DNA from: Berghia stephanieae
Lineage: Eukaryota > Mollusca > Gastropoda > Nudibranchia > Aeolidiidae
NCBI GenBank assembly: GCA_034508935.3
Contig: CM067444.1
Span: 36,950,550 to 37,014,549 of the forward strand
Direction: 5' to 3'
Length of the DNA stretch: 64,000 bases
Shown piece after piece: positions 12,857 through 30,387 of the stretch (position 1 is the stretch's first letter; every line of letters starts with the position of its first letter). The notes under the pieces were generated by a model. The model ran no database searches. It was not told where the DNA came from and was given only the letters and a program-made list of their open reading frames with translations. Both the position numbers and the translations under genes were made by a program.

Positions 12857-13165
12857 GAAATTGGATTCAATAGTCTGGTGTCACGTCGCCCAGCAACGGC
12901 GAGCAGCGTGATTCTAAACAAAGAAAATCTGCACTTTTTATTCTTCATTCTGGCTAGAACTTTTCATATGTCATGTGATCAGAATGTATAAAAGTGAAAA
13001 CATGATCAGATTTATAATGTTTTTCTCCTCTGGATACACTTTTATGCTCGTTGGAGAAATATTTCATAAGGGCGTCTGCCATTGTTTCGATAGTTTAGAG
13101 CCGGTTACTAAGTTACTATGCGTCATTACGAGGGAAGTGACGTCATGACTGTTGAAGCCTATTGC
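12857..13165 (+). repeat. Dispersed 320 bp repeat (family F), copy 2
   Basis: Same sequence as 6668-6990 until about GTGACGTCATGACTGTTGAA, after which the two flanks differ, which marks the right boundary. It is flanked by AT-rich unique DNA. Confidence 0.7.
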
Positions 13166-13477
13166 CGATATCGGTCAACTATATGTAGAATCGTTACGTT
13201 ATTACTTCAAATACCAAGAAACTCAAACCGCCCCCAACAGATCAAAAATAAATTTTTTTTCACACACACACAAAAATTGTTTTATCGGAGAACGGCAATT
13301 TTGTTAGATTTGCCAGCAACTCTAGGATCCACCCACCTACCACCCCCCCCCCCCCCCCCCCTCCTCAAACTTCCCTTTACTTTATCTTTTCATCTCTACC
13401 TGTTGTAGCTTAGATACACAGATACATTACTGACATATTACACCTATCTATAGCTCTACCAGATACGCACTATAATG

Positions 13478-14315
13478 CAGGGTGTCCACAAAGTCTGACA
13501 CTGATTTCAACGACTTAAACCGGTTTTCGCCATCCTCTAAGGAAAAGTCATACATATATGCCCATTACTCATCCACCCAAATTATCCCCAATAAATTTAC
13601 CAAAAATCAACCTGACCTTAAAAGACATCAGTTTTCTCTCCTTCTATTTCGGGGAATGGAAAAAATGCGACACGAAGCTTTTTGTGCAATGGGATGGCAT
13701 GAAACAATATAGCTCAACAACCTTTCAAAGCCCAGTTAGCAGACCTTTACAGGAAAACGACTTTTTTTTTCTTTTTTGTTTTTAAAGGATAATCTAAATT
13801 TGCTGAGACTCTCATAGTGAAAGAATGAACACACTCCCGTGGACCAAGTGATTTTTGCCGCACTGTTGCTATTATTATTTGGAGGGGGGGGGGGGGGGTC
13901 AGCGTGGCTCAGCGGTACGGTCTTTGCTTCGTGACCGAAAGGTATCGAGTTCGATCACCCGCCGCTGCTCTGTGTGGCCTTGAGCAAGTCACCTCGCCCT
14001 AGCTCAATTTGCGGCGTTGCACCGCGGCTGACGCCCGGGTTATTCCAGTATTCCCTTGTATTAGACCCTTGCGACAAATTCCCCCTATGGGATGAATAAA
14101 GGGAATTTATTTTATTCCGAAACAGAAGGAGAGAAAATCGAGGTCTTTTAAGTTCATGATGATTCTGGTAAATTTAGTGATGTAATGTTGGTCTATGGCT
14201 AATGGGCATAAATGTACGACTTTTCCTTAGAAGATGGTGAAAACCAGGTGTAAATATCTATAACGGTTTAAGTATAGTAAGTCTTTGAAATCAGGGAAAT
14301 ACTTTGTGGACACAT
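13478..14315. mobile_element. Long-TIR element interrupted by a SINE
   Basis: The left end is CAGGGTGTCCACAAAGTCTG. The right end, inverted, is CAATGTGTCCACAAAGTATT. The inverted arms extend about 110 bases (shared CTAAGGAAAAGTC and TATGCCCATTA). TIR style suggests a Tc1/mariner-like MITE, but a TA duplication is not clean. A family D SINE and a poly-G tract lie inside. Confidence 0.6.
13895..14110 (+). mobile_element. tRNA-derived SINE, family D
   Basis: A box GTGGCTCAGCGGTACGG and B box GAGTTCGATC are present, then GGCCTTGAGCAAGTCACCTC, CGGGTTATTCCAGT and an end GGGATGAATAAAGGGAA. It is preceded by poly-G. It sits inside the 13478-14315 element. Confidence 0.75.
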
Positions 14316-14654
14316 TGTACATCTGTGTATAAAATTATACAACTGGTATCTGCTCCATCGTGTCATATCAAAGGGTGTAAATCTATAAACGGGGCCGAAT
14401 GCGATCCACATAATGACCCAACCCTTTTAGAACCGCTATGATGTGAATGCTTCTTCGATCATTTCCACAAAATTGTACGAACGACAGACAGTGCCTGAGA
14501 AAACATGGCGGAGAGGTTGTCTCGAAAAGTAAGGGGGAAAATATGCAGTGTCGATCAAAAGAAAGAAAGAAAGAAAGAAAGAAAAAGAAGGAAGAAGAAC
14601 GCGAAAAAGATGTTTGTGTGTGTGTGTGTGTCTATGCTATTAGTATTAATTGGG

Positions 14655-14905
14655 AGTCCTGATAGCTGTTTGTAGAGCACTCGCTTTACACGCAGAGGGA
14701 CCGAGATCGATCCCGGGTGCAGTCGCTATGTTTCTGGAACCCCCCCCCCCCCCCGTGATTGGGTAGCAGGGACTGTTAGATCTCGCGGAAAGTTATTTGC
14801 GCAGATTAACGTCCTATCCTAAAGTTAACAAGAAATTAATCGTTTCACGCTATAAAAACCGGGATAAACTCCGGCTCCATGGGCCCAATGGCTCTGATGG
14901 ACTAC
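14655..14905 (+). mobile_element. tRNA-derived SINE, family B
   Basis: GTCCTGATAGCTGTTTGTAG, GATCGATCCCGGGTGCAG, a poly-C tract, GGGACTGTTAGATCTCGCGG and CCGGCTCCATGGGCCCAATG mark a nearly full copy. Confidence 0.8.
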
Positions 14906-15759
14906 TACAATTACCATTGATTCATCCCAAATCTGACACAAGTCTTCAGGGGCGATAATTCAGGAGGCAAAAATTTACTGAAATATTACGTGAACACGTT
15001 GATCGACCCTCTCTGAGTGCTGCACTCCAGTAAAAGGACATTTTATACGTACTTTTTTTCCGTTCATTATGTGACTGGAAAGTATACTGAGGGTTTATAA
15101 CATACTGAATTCCGTAAATATACGGAAAATAGGCAAACTTGGGATTTACAATTCCCACATGGAAATTCAATCAACCTGGTTTTTATTTCAGAACAGCGTT
15201 CACATCACGTAGTAGGATATAAATCTAATAGAGACGAATCGTAAACCAAAAGGGAAGAAAAGTTTGATGTCAAAAAACTGGTTCCTATTTCATTGAAAGT
15301 GTAAAATCACTCTTCCAGGGACTGAATACATATTTTGTGTGATTTTGGTTTCAGAGTGATGGCGCCTTATTTCTAGTCTAAATATATATTTGTCGTCAAT
15401 AAAGATCATCCATCCTCGCTTTTTTTACGTCCCGTAATCCTAAAAACTTGCATATATATACATCCTGCTACTGAAATAGTTATGCCACTTTATGTAACCT
15501 ATTCATTACTAGTGCTCCGAAGGACTGGTTACATACACACTCCCAGGGTTTTAGGAACAAAAAGAGTGGAGGGTTTGATGTCACGACTTTTCATCCCTAT
15601 TATCGTGCATTAAATAAACACACAAACAAAAATTTAACATAGCATTCAACCAGATAAATTTTTATATTAGAACTCCAAATACTAATGAAGTAAGTTGGCC
15701 CTCAAATTATCCAATATTTCTAACAATTTCTAAATTCTAATAATTCCTGTCAAATATCA

Positions 15760-22101
<6,342 letters not shown>

Positions 22102-22329
22102 GGTTACAATTCACTTTTTTAACTTTTATCCACTCAACATAAAAGAATAATGAAAAAATATAAACAATGACGCAAAATACATCCAAAACAAACACAATAT
22201 TGAACGTGAGTAATTCAGTGAAAGTTGAATATGAATCCGTCCTCTCGCTGGTCCAACTTCAACACACTGTTTCAACTCTACTATCAACACTCGTATCGTA
22301 CACAGTTCACACACACAAAGTAAATAAAG

Positions 22330-22540
22330 ATCATACTTCCGTGTATGTGCACACAAATATGTGACGTCACAAGTACTGAGCTTGGCGTTTTTTTTCGATC
22401 ACTAGTTTCCATCGACGTATGAATATAGACGGGACGCTAAACGAGAGAGTTGCGAGGCGTGCATGGGGAACTGCCGCGCACGCTATAGCGCTCCACCTCT
22501 TCTCGCTCGCCGCACCAAGGCAACGACTCGACTCGATAAC
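22330..22540 (-). promoter_or_regulatory. Probable promoter of the 15760-22101 gene
   Basis: This lies 230-440 bases upstream of the ATG at 22101. It holds a perfect palindromic CRE (TGACGTCA, 22362-22369), an ETS-type ACTTCCG (22335-22341), and a GC-rich stretch with many CpGs at about 22430-22530 in otherwise AT-rich DNA. ETS plus CRE in a CpG-rich block is typical of animal housekeeping promoters. No TATA box was identified. The use as a promoter is inferred. Confidence 0.45.
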
Positions 22541-22595
22541 CACATCATAATATTCTTCAACAAAGCTCTTTAGAGTGGGCTTATATTCCACCCGT

Positions 22596-22612
22596 ATTAT
22601 TATTATTATTTA

Positions 22613-22689
<77 letters not shown>

Positions 22690-22795
22690 TTACTTACTTA
22701 TTTATCCTTTCGGTGCTTGGCAACAAGTCCGTCATAGTGGATCGCCGTCTCCATCGGATACAAGTGTTGTAATCTTGCCCCAGGTCTATTATCTC

Positions 22796-22827
<32 letters not shown>

Positions 22828-23010
22828 CTTCTTCTTCTTCTTCTTCTTCTTCTTCTTCTTCTTCTTCTTCTTCTTCTTCTTCTTCTTCTTCTTCTTCTTC
22901 TTCTTCTTCTTTCTTCTTCTTCTTCTTCTTCTTCTTCTTCTTCTTCTTCTTCTTCTTCTTCTTCTTCTTCTTCTTCTTCTTCTTCTTCTTCATTATTATT
23001 ATTATTATTA

Positions 23011-23073
<63 letters not shown>
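22596..23073. repeat. ATT, TTC, ATT microsatellite block
   Basis: ATT at 22596-22688, TTC at 22797-22990 (about 195 bases, one slip), ATT at 22991-23073. It lies between the promoter region and the P element. Confidence 0.97.
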
Positions 23074-23075
<2 letters not shown>

Positions 23076-23180
23076 ATTACCTACAGCACGATCAGTTAAG
23101 TCGAAAGAAAACACCATTCACTGATTCATTAAAACTAACAATGTGTAACACCTCCCCCCCCCCCTTTCCCCCTTTTGTAC

Positions 23181-25904
23181 TTATAGTCCACTGAAAAGGA
23201 TGATCTTGTTGAACTTCATCCTTTTTGATGTTTTCCCCATCATTATTTTCCGTCTCTGGTACATTTGCCCCGCTTTGAAAAGTCTCATCCTAAAGTAAAC
23301 GCTGGAGATGGATTTGACTAGCTGTGTGATGTGATTGGTTTCTATGGCTATCTCGTGGTCAAAAAAATGGTCCCTTAAAGAAGGGAAAAGGCTAAGGTGT
23401 TTGGAGCGGAGATGGGACAAGACGACGGTCTGCATGTGAAGGTCAATGTGACTCTGGGACGGAAGTCTGTCCATCAATGCTGGACTAGGCATAGTGCAGC
23501 GAAACACCTTTTCACACGTTTCCACAACTGTCACAACACCATTTGATGGGATGGTTAGACCGCCAGTGTTCTTGCGCTTGAGGAATTGAGATTGCGTAGA
23601 AGATGTGTTTTGTGCATCATACAGCGCGTCCTTACAGGTGTTGCATTTGATGGACTTTTGGGCTTTTTTTGCAACAAATCCGGCCGTGTAAAATAAACAG
23701 GACTGTCGCCAATCTGAGTCGCTGACGAGAGGCGTGTCCAGTAAGTCGTTTATTGCCACCATCATTTCTTGGTCCTCTTCCTCTTCCACTCTTGACTTTT
23801 CACAATCCATCTTCGTTAGAGGAACTGGCTTTCTTGTGTCCAGTGGGAAGTCCAGTTGCAACTCAACTGTGTCGTCCTGTGGGGTAGAATTTCCATTGTC
23901 CGACGCCTTGATCAAGTTGGTTATCATCAGACTTTTGAGGGCACTGCGGAACTGTTGGGCGTTAGGGTTGTTGTTCCACCCATTTCTCTGCCGAATTTTA
24001 CTGAAAAACATTTCGACGTGATCCTGAGAGAACTTGTAAGTGAGGAAATACTGATTGCCACGGGCAAAAAGTTCTCTTGCAAGATCCAGGGTTGATTGGG
24101 CCGTTATGATGAAGCCCAGGACACATTGATTCTTCAGAGTTCTGTGTATTGGCAATCCCGATGGCTCTTGGAGAGACACGAGGTATTTCTGGACATCCTC
24201 CAAAAATGGTTGCCATGACTCTACATTCTGGGGACTCAAGGCAGCTTTCGAACCTCTTGCAAACGGATTTTTTGTGTTGAGTATATCAAACAGCCGGTCG
24301 ATTGTCCGTAGAAAAAGGCACGTTTCCTCAGAGTCCTTGAATTGCTCCAGCTTTAGGTCGTCCCTCAGATGGTCAATAGCTGTGGCCACACTATTGGACA
24401 GTGTTTGCGCGGCTATTTTGACTTTCATTTTCACATTTTGAAACTTGATGTGTTTTTCCGTGATCTTGTTTGCAAGGTACAGACTGTCTTTTTTCTGTAG
24501 CAGGTGAAGTTGGACAATGTATTGCCAAGAAATTGCTTTCACTCCGCTGTTCGTGGTTCTCGTCAAGCTTCCTGTGTCCGCCAGTAAGTTTCTGAATAGC
24601 TTCAGCATATGGGGAGGGTCACATATCATGTAGACATTTTCATCCTTAAACTGAGGGTGGGGATGTTTGAAGTTGGTCTTCAAAGTCTCCAGATTTATGT
24701 CGCAGCCCAGCTCTGTTGCGGCTTTCATGTTGGCCTTCAGACCGTCGGCGACAACAGCTTTTACTATGAGATTGTAGTCTGCTGCTTTTTCCATGGCTTC
24801 TTTGATACAAAATGCCAGCTGAGAGGAGTTAATATGGTCCGTCAAAAAATAGGCCATTGGCACTTTCCATCTCCCTTTCAAACTGACCAGCATGAATACC
24901 AGTGCATTCGTAGCCTCCCGACTGTCGACGGGTCCTTGTCCGAAGTCTCTGAATCCGCAGAATCTGTGCTCACTGGGTACCCATGACACGTCCTGCCTTA
25001 TACTCATTTCGTCTAATATCAACGAGCAGTATTTACTATTGGTCTCCTCAGCTTTTTTCGACGCAACTTGTAGCATATTGTCCAGGTATCCAGGCGAGCA
25101 ACTAATTGACGCTTTCCAGTGACGAAGAGTCCGTTGGTGAGGTAGACGCAAAATGGGCCTCACAAACTCGTATGCCTTCGGAGACAAGAAGTGAAGAGCA
25201 AGGGCAAACTTCTTCACCTTAGGAAGGTAAATCCTTTTCTTTGCGTTACCACATCTTTGAATATGACGAAAAAGGTCCAGAGACATTCCACTAAAAGTTT
25301 TTTGTAGAATCGCTTCAGCTTTGGCCTTTATTAACCGTTGATTTTTAAGACCGCTTATGATCTCTGTCAATTTTTTGTTACGGGATTTTGATCGCATAAT
25401 TTTTGTGCGATTGTTTTTGAGTTTTTTCCTTAGCCTTGCCAGTTGGTTTTCTAGTTTAGTTTGTTTATTTGCATTTGAACAAAAGTACGTGTGGTCTTGA
25501 AGAGCGGAATTTAGATTTTCACTGGTTCGAAATGGTCGATTGCTGGTCATAGTTGGGTTTCTTATTAATTTTCTCCTCTGGATGGCCGTTTTCGGCTGCA
25601 AATGTTGTGGATATGTAAAAACGGAAGGAATTGCAGTCTTTTTCAATCGCCGCCTTGTTTTGCTCGCTGTAAAGTCTGTGGCTGTAAAGTGTTTGCTGCA
25701 GATTCTAGTGAACCGAGATGGTGTGAATTTCTGTCGTTTAATCGCGACAATCCATTGTTTTCTCATTGGAGGATTTGAAGGAAAACGGTGGAAGGTAAGA
25801 TCTTCTTCTCTGTCATTAGAATGAAGTTCGGACCTCTTGGTCTGTCTATTAGAACAATTCCAGGCAACACAACATGAGCCTTTCCATTTCTTTTTCTTCA
25901 GGCA
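23181..25904 (-). CDS. THAP-domain P-element transposase (THAP9-like), uninterrupted
   Basis: A single open frame of about 907 codons codes for a P-element-family transposase, close to the roughly 900 residues of vertebrate THAP9. Numbering from the ATG at 25946, a THAP C2CH zinc finger covers about residues 25-110: C25 or C26, C31, FHRFP at 52-56, W65, C83 and H86 (CSKHF). A basic, probably coiled-coil stretch follows at 160-205. The RNase H-like core has LILDEM (D312), VVADG (D401), CDPPHMLK (443-449) and DHVEMFF (E645). The second-half motif NGWNNNP follows, then a cysteine-bearing C-terminus. The ATG at 25946 is probably not the true start: the first 14 codons read as branch point, pyrimidine tract and TTTTGTCAG, so this exon more likely begins at 25904 in phase 0 and the initiator lies in an upstream exon that I could not place. 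Terminal inverted repeats and the 8 bp target duplication were not found; the left side runs into TTC/ATT tracts. It could be an active or recent element, or a domesticated gene. Confidence 0.85.
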   Translation of the reverse strand, partial: CLKKKKWKGSCCVAWNCSNRQTKRSELHSNDREEDLTFHRFPSNPPMRKQWIVAIKRQKFTPSRFTRICSKHFTATDFTASKTRRRLKKTAIPSVFTYPQHLQPKTAIQRRKLIRNPTMTSNRPFRTSENLNSALQDHTYFCSNANKQTKLENQLARLRKKLKNNRTKIMRSKSRNKKLTEIISGLKNQRLIKAKAEAILQKTFSGMSLDLFRHIQRCGNAKKRIYLPKVKKFALALHFLSPKAYEFVRPILRLPHQRTLRHWKASISCSPGYLDNMLQVASKKAEETNSKYCSLILDEMSIRQDVSWVPSEHRFCGFRDFGQGPVDSREATNALVFMLVSLKGRWKVPMAYFLTDHINSSQLAFCIKEAMEKAADYNLIVKAVVADGLKANMKAATELGCDINLETLKTNFKHPHPQFKDENVYMICDPPHMLKLFRNLLADTGSLTRTTNSGVKAISWQYIVQLHLLQKKDSLYLANKITEKHIKFQNVKMKVKIAAQTLSNSVATAIDHLRDDLKLEQFKDSEETCLFLRTIDRLFDILNTKNPFARGSKAALSPQNVESWQPFLEDVQKYLVSLQEPSGLPIHRTLKNQCVLGFIITAQSTLDLARELFARGNQYFLTYKFSQDHVEMFFSKIRQRNGWNNNPNAQQFRSALKSLMITNLIKASDNGNSTPQDDTVELQLDFPLDTRKPVPLTKMDCEKSRVEEEEDQEMMVAINDLLDTPLVSDSDWRQSCLFYTAGFVAKKAQKSIKCNTCKDALYDAQNTSSTQSQFLKRKNTGGLTIPSNGVVTVVETCEKVFRCTMPSPALMDRLPSQSHIDLHMQTVVLSHLRSKHLSLFPSLRDHFFDHEIAIETNHITQLVKSISSVYFRMRLFKAGQMYQRRKIMMGKTSKRMKFNKIILFSGL

Positions 25905-26837
25905 CTGACAAAACAAAACAGAAAAACCCAAAAAAACAATTAGCAATTATCAATGCTTGTTGCGGAATATATTTAAAATCGGGGCCTTTTCGCATCAGCA
26001 CAGTAAGGGGCTTTCGCTTAGGCGGGATTTATAGATAAAAATATAAAATATCATACACAAATAAAGAAACAACAACAACAAAAGTTAAATTACATAGGTT
26101 ATCTAAGACCTAGCTTACCACTATTGCTATTGTGTGGCACGCAGCATGAATCAGACACGAAAATGCCGACATGTCTACGATACCTATAATCCCACTTGCA
26201 TTGCACACTGACTGTTGTTGATGCTAAGACAGAAACGCAGTTCTGCACCATCATTTGCATACATTACTCAATGGGTAGGAGGTGCACTGCCCATCGGGAT
26301 GTATTGCTACAACAAGATCGATGAAATATGATTGGGTTTATCAATTATGTTGGTTGCATGCATACCTCCATAGTGTATTTTCGTGATTTTCTACTTTCAG
26401 TATATAGATTGACTCAATTAGACTGAGTATTGCTGTCGATGTTATAAGTCAAACTAAGTTGAAACATTCATAACCGACGAGGCGATACGGTTGTAAACCA
26501 TACATGCCATTCGAACAATGCGCGGGAGTACTACACGCAGACCCGAGGGTGGAGTCATATAGGCGATAATGGCTGCGCACGCAAAAAGCATCGCATTTTG
26601 CCCCGCCGCGCAGTGGAGATTTCCGGTCTATTATTAGTAAGTCAATGCTAGTTTCATTTAATTCCGTTAACCGCGTTATTTATCTATTTATGTAGAGCTA
26701 TTTGTTCATTTATTTATTTATTTCATCTTATTTACAAAGTCGATGATTCACAATTAGGAATATTTTCATTATAGAGAGTAAACACGACTTTTATATTTTT
26801 ACTAGTAATGATATGGCGACCTAGATTGAACAGAACT

Positions 26838-26883
26838 ATTTATTTATTTATTTATTTATTTGTTTATTTATTTATTTATTTGT
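26838..26883. repeat. TTTA microsatellite
   Basis: TTTA/TTTG repeats. The surrounding 25950-27110 holds CpG-bearing sequence at 26460-26640 that may include the P-element 5' end, but no gene was found. Confidence 0.9.
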
Positions 26884-27111
26884 TTAAAAATATCTAGTTA
26901 CAAAGCTGATGACTCATAACTGGATATATTTTTTTACCATGGGGGTGTTGTCTTCGGATGGGGTGAACGCGATGTCCTTGCTATTATATAATGTGAGCGT
27001 TGATTGAGCAGTTTGGTCAATAAACAAATGAACATTTAGTCTTGAATTTGGGAAACTAATTCTGACACTCAAATACTTACAAAAACATGATATTCAAAAC
27101 AAAACAAAAAT

Positions 27112-27318
27112 AGTTCAATACATAACAGAGAGATAATGATTTACAAGGGGGAAAATCATCTCCCAAAATTAATCCTATACAGCTAACTGTTTCCCTTTCA
27201 GCCAAGGACTCAGGCCAGGGCCAGGGCCAGGACAAACTAAGCAATCTCGTTCTCGACAAAGTTAGAAAGCAACTCGGAAACTATAGGGAGATAGAAGACA
27301 CAGCAAGTGACCTTCTCC
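27112..27318 (-). mobile_element. Dispersed repeat family A, 5' part
   Basis: ACATAACAGAGAGAT, TGTTTCCCTTTCAGCCAAGG and GATAGAAGACACAGCAAGTG match the 5' half (right side) only. Confidence 0.65.
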
Positions 27319-27843
27319 CCACCAAACGAACGTTCATTTCCGACCAAATAATAAACAGATTCAAGCCTACTATTTCCCTAATCCAACGGGGTAAATCAAA
27401 CACTTAAGTCTTTGTGTATGCCACAACTGTTGTAAATTATGTGATTTTTGCCACAAAATGTTGTAACGGGACCTGTTGCATTTTTACACACACACAAACA
27501 GTTTTCTTTAATAATTAAAAAAAAAAACTTAAATCTATTTTCTTCACCCATCCCCATCCCCACCCCCTCACAGACACACACACCACCACCACCACCACCA
27601 AAAAAAAATGTTAAAAAGAATAAAAAAAGACAAACATGCCTATTGCTAATTATATTTGGAATCCAAGAAAACAGGAAAATCTTATAATCAAACTGTAATG
27701 AATATAAGGGAGATAATCAATATTTACTCTTTACCGTGAATGTTTTATTGATTACGCACCCTTGTATTAAAGAAAGTTCAATCCCGAATATGTCGTGATA
27801 GCATCAAATCGCCGCTGTTTGAGAGCATAACAGCTATCGACGA

Positions 27844-27921
<78 letters not shown>

Positions 27922-28104
27922 GTAAATTTTCACTCACATTTTTTTGGCCGAGACGACTCGTTTCTGTGTTTTTTACACTTCTTCAATCGGCGTAATCCAT
28001 TGTAATGTCCGTAGAAAACTCCAAACTAAAGTTGTTTCGCTGTGTAGTGGTGATTAGTTTTGATGTTATATTGTGATGTGCTCTCATGTTTATATTATGT
28101 GTGT

Positions 28105-28144
<40 letters not shown>

Positions 28145-28156
28145 ATTATTATTATC
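27844..28156. repeat. CT, TA and TG microsatellites
   Basis: CT then TA at 27844-27920, TG at 28100-28140, TTA at 28141-28156. Confidence 0.93.
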
Positions 28157-28649
28157 AACTAATCCATACAGGATACCTGCCAATAAATCAACAAGTTGCG
28201 ATTTCAAAGATAATAGACTTGGCCTGATGTTAGCCAAATGGTCTCTCATATTTTTTCAATGTTGACATAATATAACAGAATCATACTCTAAGTTGAGCGC
28301 ATTTCTTTTTTGACTTTTTAAAAAAATGGCACGTGAGAGTCCAAATTACAAGACCTCTTCTTAAGTCTTTAGACAAATTGATTTAAAGTTCTCGTCATCT
28401 AGTTTTCAAATCCATAATAGGAAATATTGAAATTTAGTTAAGGAAAAACACTATTGAATTCAAATCAAACTATGACATCAACACACTAGAAACATGATTT
28501 ACAGATCAAAAGCACATCTCCCATTTAAATATGTCTCCATATGACCGACTGCCCCCAAGTAAAAGACACATGACAAGGCCTGTGCAAATCAAATGTCCAA
28601 TTCCAGAACAAGAATACGCATTTGTCTTCAACCCTAGAAATGTTTGTTT

Positions 28650-29158
28650 ATTTTTTAGGGTTTTACGGCGATTGTTTGTTTGTTTTGTTTTTGAGAGTCT
28701 TATGCGCTTGCAACACATTAAAGTCATATCAGCGCCTGTAAAAGAAAGAAAATGGGATAGTAAAAAGTTCAAGAATGACAATTAATGCACCCAAAAAAAA
28801 GTAAGACAAAGGGGAATTGATTCAAAATAGGAAACAGATGTAGATTTCAAGAGCATACTATCAGTGTACTTAGTTTGAGATCACCTTAAAGTCTCATCCA
28901 GACACCAGCACAGGATCCCACTAAGAGGAACACACTCAAATGTTTACAGAATACATAACTAACAATACATAACAGAGAGATGATTTACAAGGAAAAAAAT
29001 ATCACCTCCCAAAACTATAACTATACATTTGACTGTTTCCCTCCTAGTCAAAGACTCCAGCCAGGGCTGTGACAAAACTAAGTAATCCCATTCCAAGACA
29101 AAGATGGAAAGCAACTCAGAAAACATATAATATAAGTGGGATAGAAGGTACAGCGCAA
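28650..29158 (-). mobile_element. Dispersed repeat family A
   Basis: TTTTAGGGTTTTACGGCG at the left to GGATAGAAGGTACAGCGC at the right. The next copy begins almost at once, so the two look tandem or inserted end to end. Confidence 0.78.
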
Positions 29159-29159
29159 C

Positions 29160-29725
29160 CTGTTTTATGTTTTGTTTTAAGGGTTTTACGGCGCTTGCAC
29201 ACATTTAGGTCATATCAGCGCCAGTAAAAAGAAGAAAATTGGATAGTGAAAAGATTTTAGATGTACAATTAAAAGGACCTGAGGAAAGAGTAAGACAAAG
29301 GGAATTGGTTCAAATAGGGAACAGATGTAGATTTCAAGAGCACATTATCAGTGTACTTAGTTTGAGATTACCTAAAAGTCTCACCCAGACACCAGCATAA
29401 GATCCCACTCAGAGGAATACACATTATCAAAATAACAAATATAGCAATACATAACAGAGAGATGATTTACAAGGAAAAAAATTTAATCCCCCATAACAAT
29501 AACTATGCATTTGACTTGTTTCTCTCCCAGCCAAGCTCTACGGTCAGGCCCAGGGCAAAACCAACTAATCTCATCCCAAGACAAAGACAGAAAGCAAATT
29601 GGAAAACAGATAGAAGGGGAAAGAAGACACAGAAAGTACCTCCCTGCCCACTATGGGAGGTCAGGAACCCCACCCAAGGCAGCGCAACCTCCTGCCCACC
29701 TTGGGAGGTCCAAGGACCCCGCCCA
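29160..29725 (-). mobile_element. Dispersed repeat family A
   Basis: Runs from TTTTAAGGGTTTTACGGCGC to CCCACTATGGGAGGTCAGG, then a second, diverged terminal block (CCCACCTTGGGAGGTCC, CGCCCAG). A terminal duplication is visible. Confidence 0.8.
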
Positions 29726-29899
29726 GAGCCCTGCAAGTGGAAAATGTTTCAAGAGATTATAGAAATCAATATAAAAAGAGAATTGAAAATAAACAACAAT
29801 ATTCATTAACATTAAAAAAAACTTTTAATCTTTGCCTTGTCATCAATGTCATGAATCAAATCATTGTAAACGTTAAATTACAACAGTGGTTAATCTATT

Positions 29900-30175
29900 G
29901 TTTGTTTTGTTTTTAAAGGTTTTATGGTGTTTGCAGCACATTAAGGTCATATCAGCGCCAGTAAAAAGGAAGAAAATGGAATAATAAAAAGTTCTAGAAT
30001 TACAATTAAAGTACCCAAGAAGAGGTACGACAAAGGGGAATTGGTTCAAATAGAGAACAGATTCCAAGAGTACACTATCAGTTACTTCGATTGAGATCAC
30101 CTAAAAGTCTCATCAAACACAAGTCCTCACTAAGAGTAAGACACTCAGATGTTAACAAATCGAAATATATATTTA
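29900..30175 (-). mobile_element. Dispersed repeat family A, 3' half
   Basis: TTTTGTTTTTAAAGGTTTTA, then CATATCAGCGCCAGTAAAAA and AGTCTCATCAAACACAAG; the 5' half is missing. A SINE D follows. Confidence 0.72.
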
Positions 30176-30199
30176 CAACAACAAAAAATATAATAGTAC

Positions 30200-30385
30200 A
30201 TATCATAACATATAAGGGCCTACTCCATAGACTGGAATAACCCAGATAAGCATGGTGCAGCGCCGCAAAAGAAGCTAGGCAAAGTGACTTGCTCAAGGCC
30301 ACACAGTAACAGCACGACATGGAGTCGAACTCAGTACCTTCTGGGTGCAAAGCAGAGGCCATATCTTTGTGCCCCACTGCCCTAT
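30200..30385 (-). mobile_element. tRNA-derived SINE, family D
   Basis: The minus strand reads GGTACTGAGTTCGACTCC then TGTGGCCTTGAGCAAGTCAC and TGGGTTATTCCAGTC. It is wedged between two family A copies. Confidence 0.65.
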
Positions 30386-30387
30386 GT

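Noticed and set aside
22694-23194. Poly-glutamate, poly-lysine and poly-phenylalanine frames
   Set aside because: Direct translation of the TTC and ATT tracts.
25905-25946. ATG at 25946 as the P-element transposase start
   Set aside because: The sequence from 25946 to 25905 has the form of a branch point, pyrimidine tract and CAG acceptor, so it is more likely intron.
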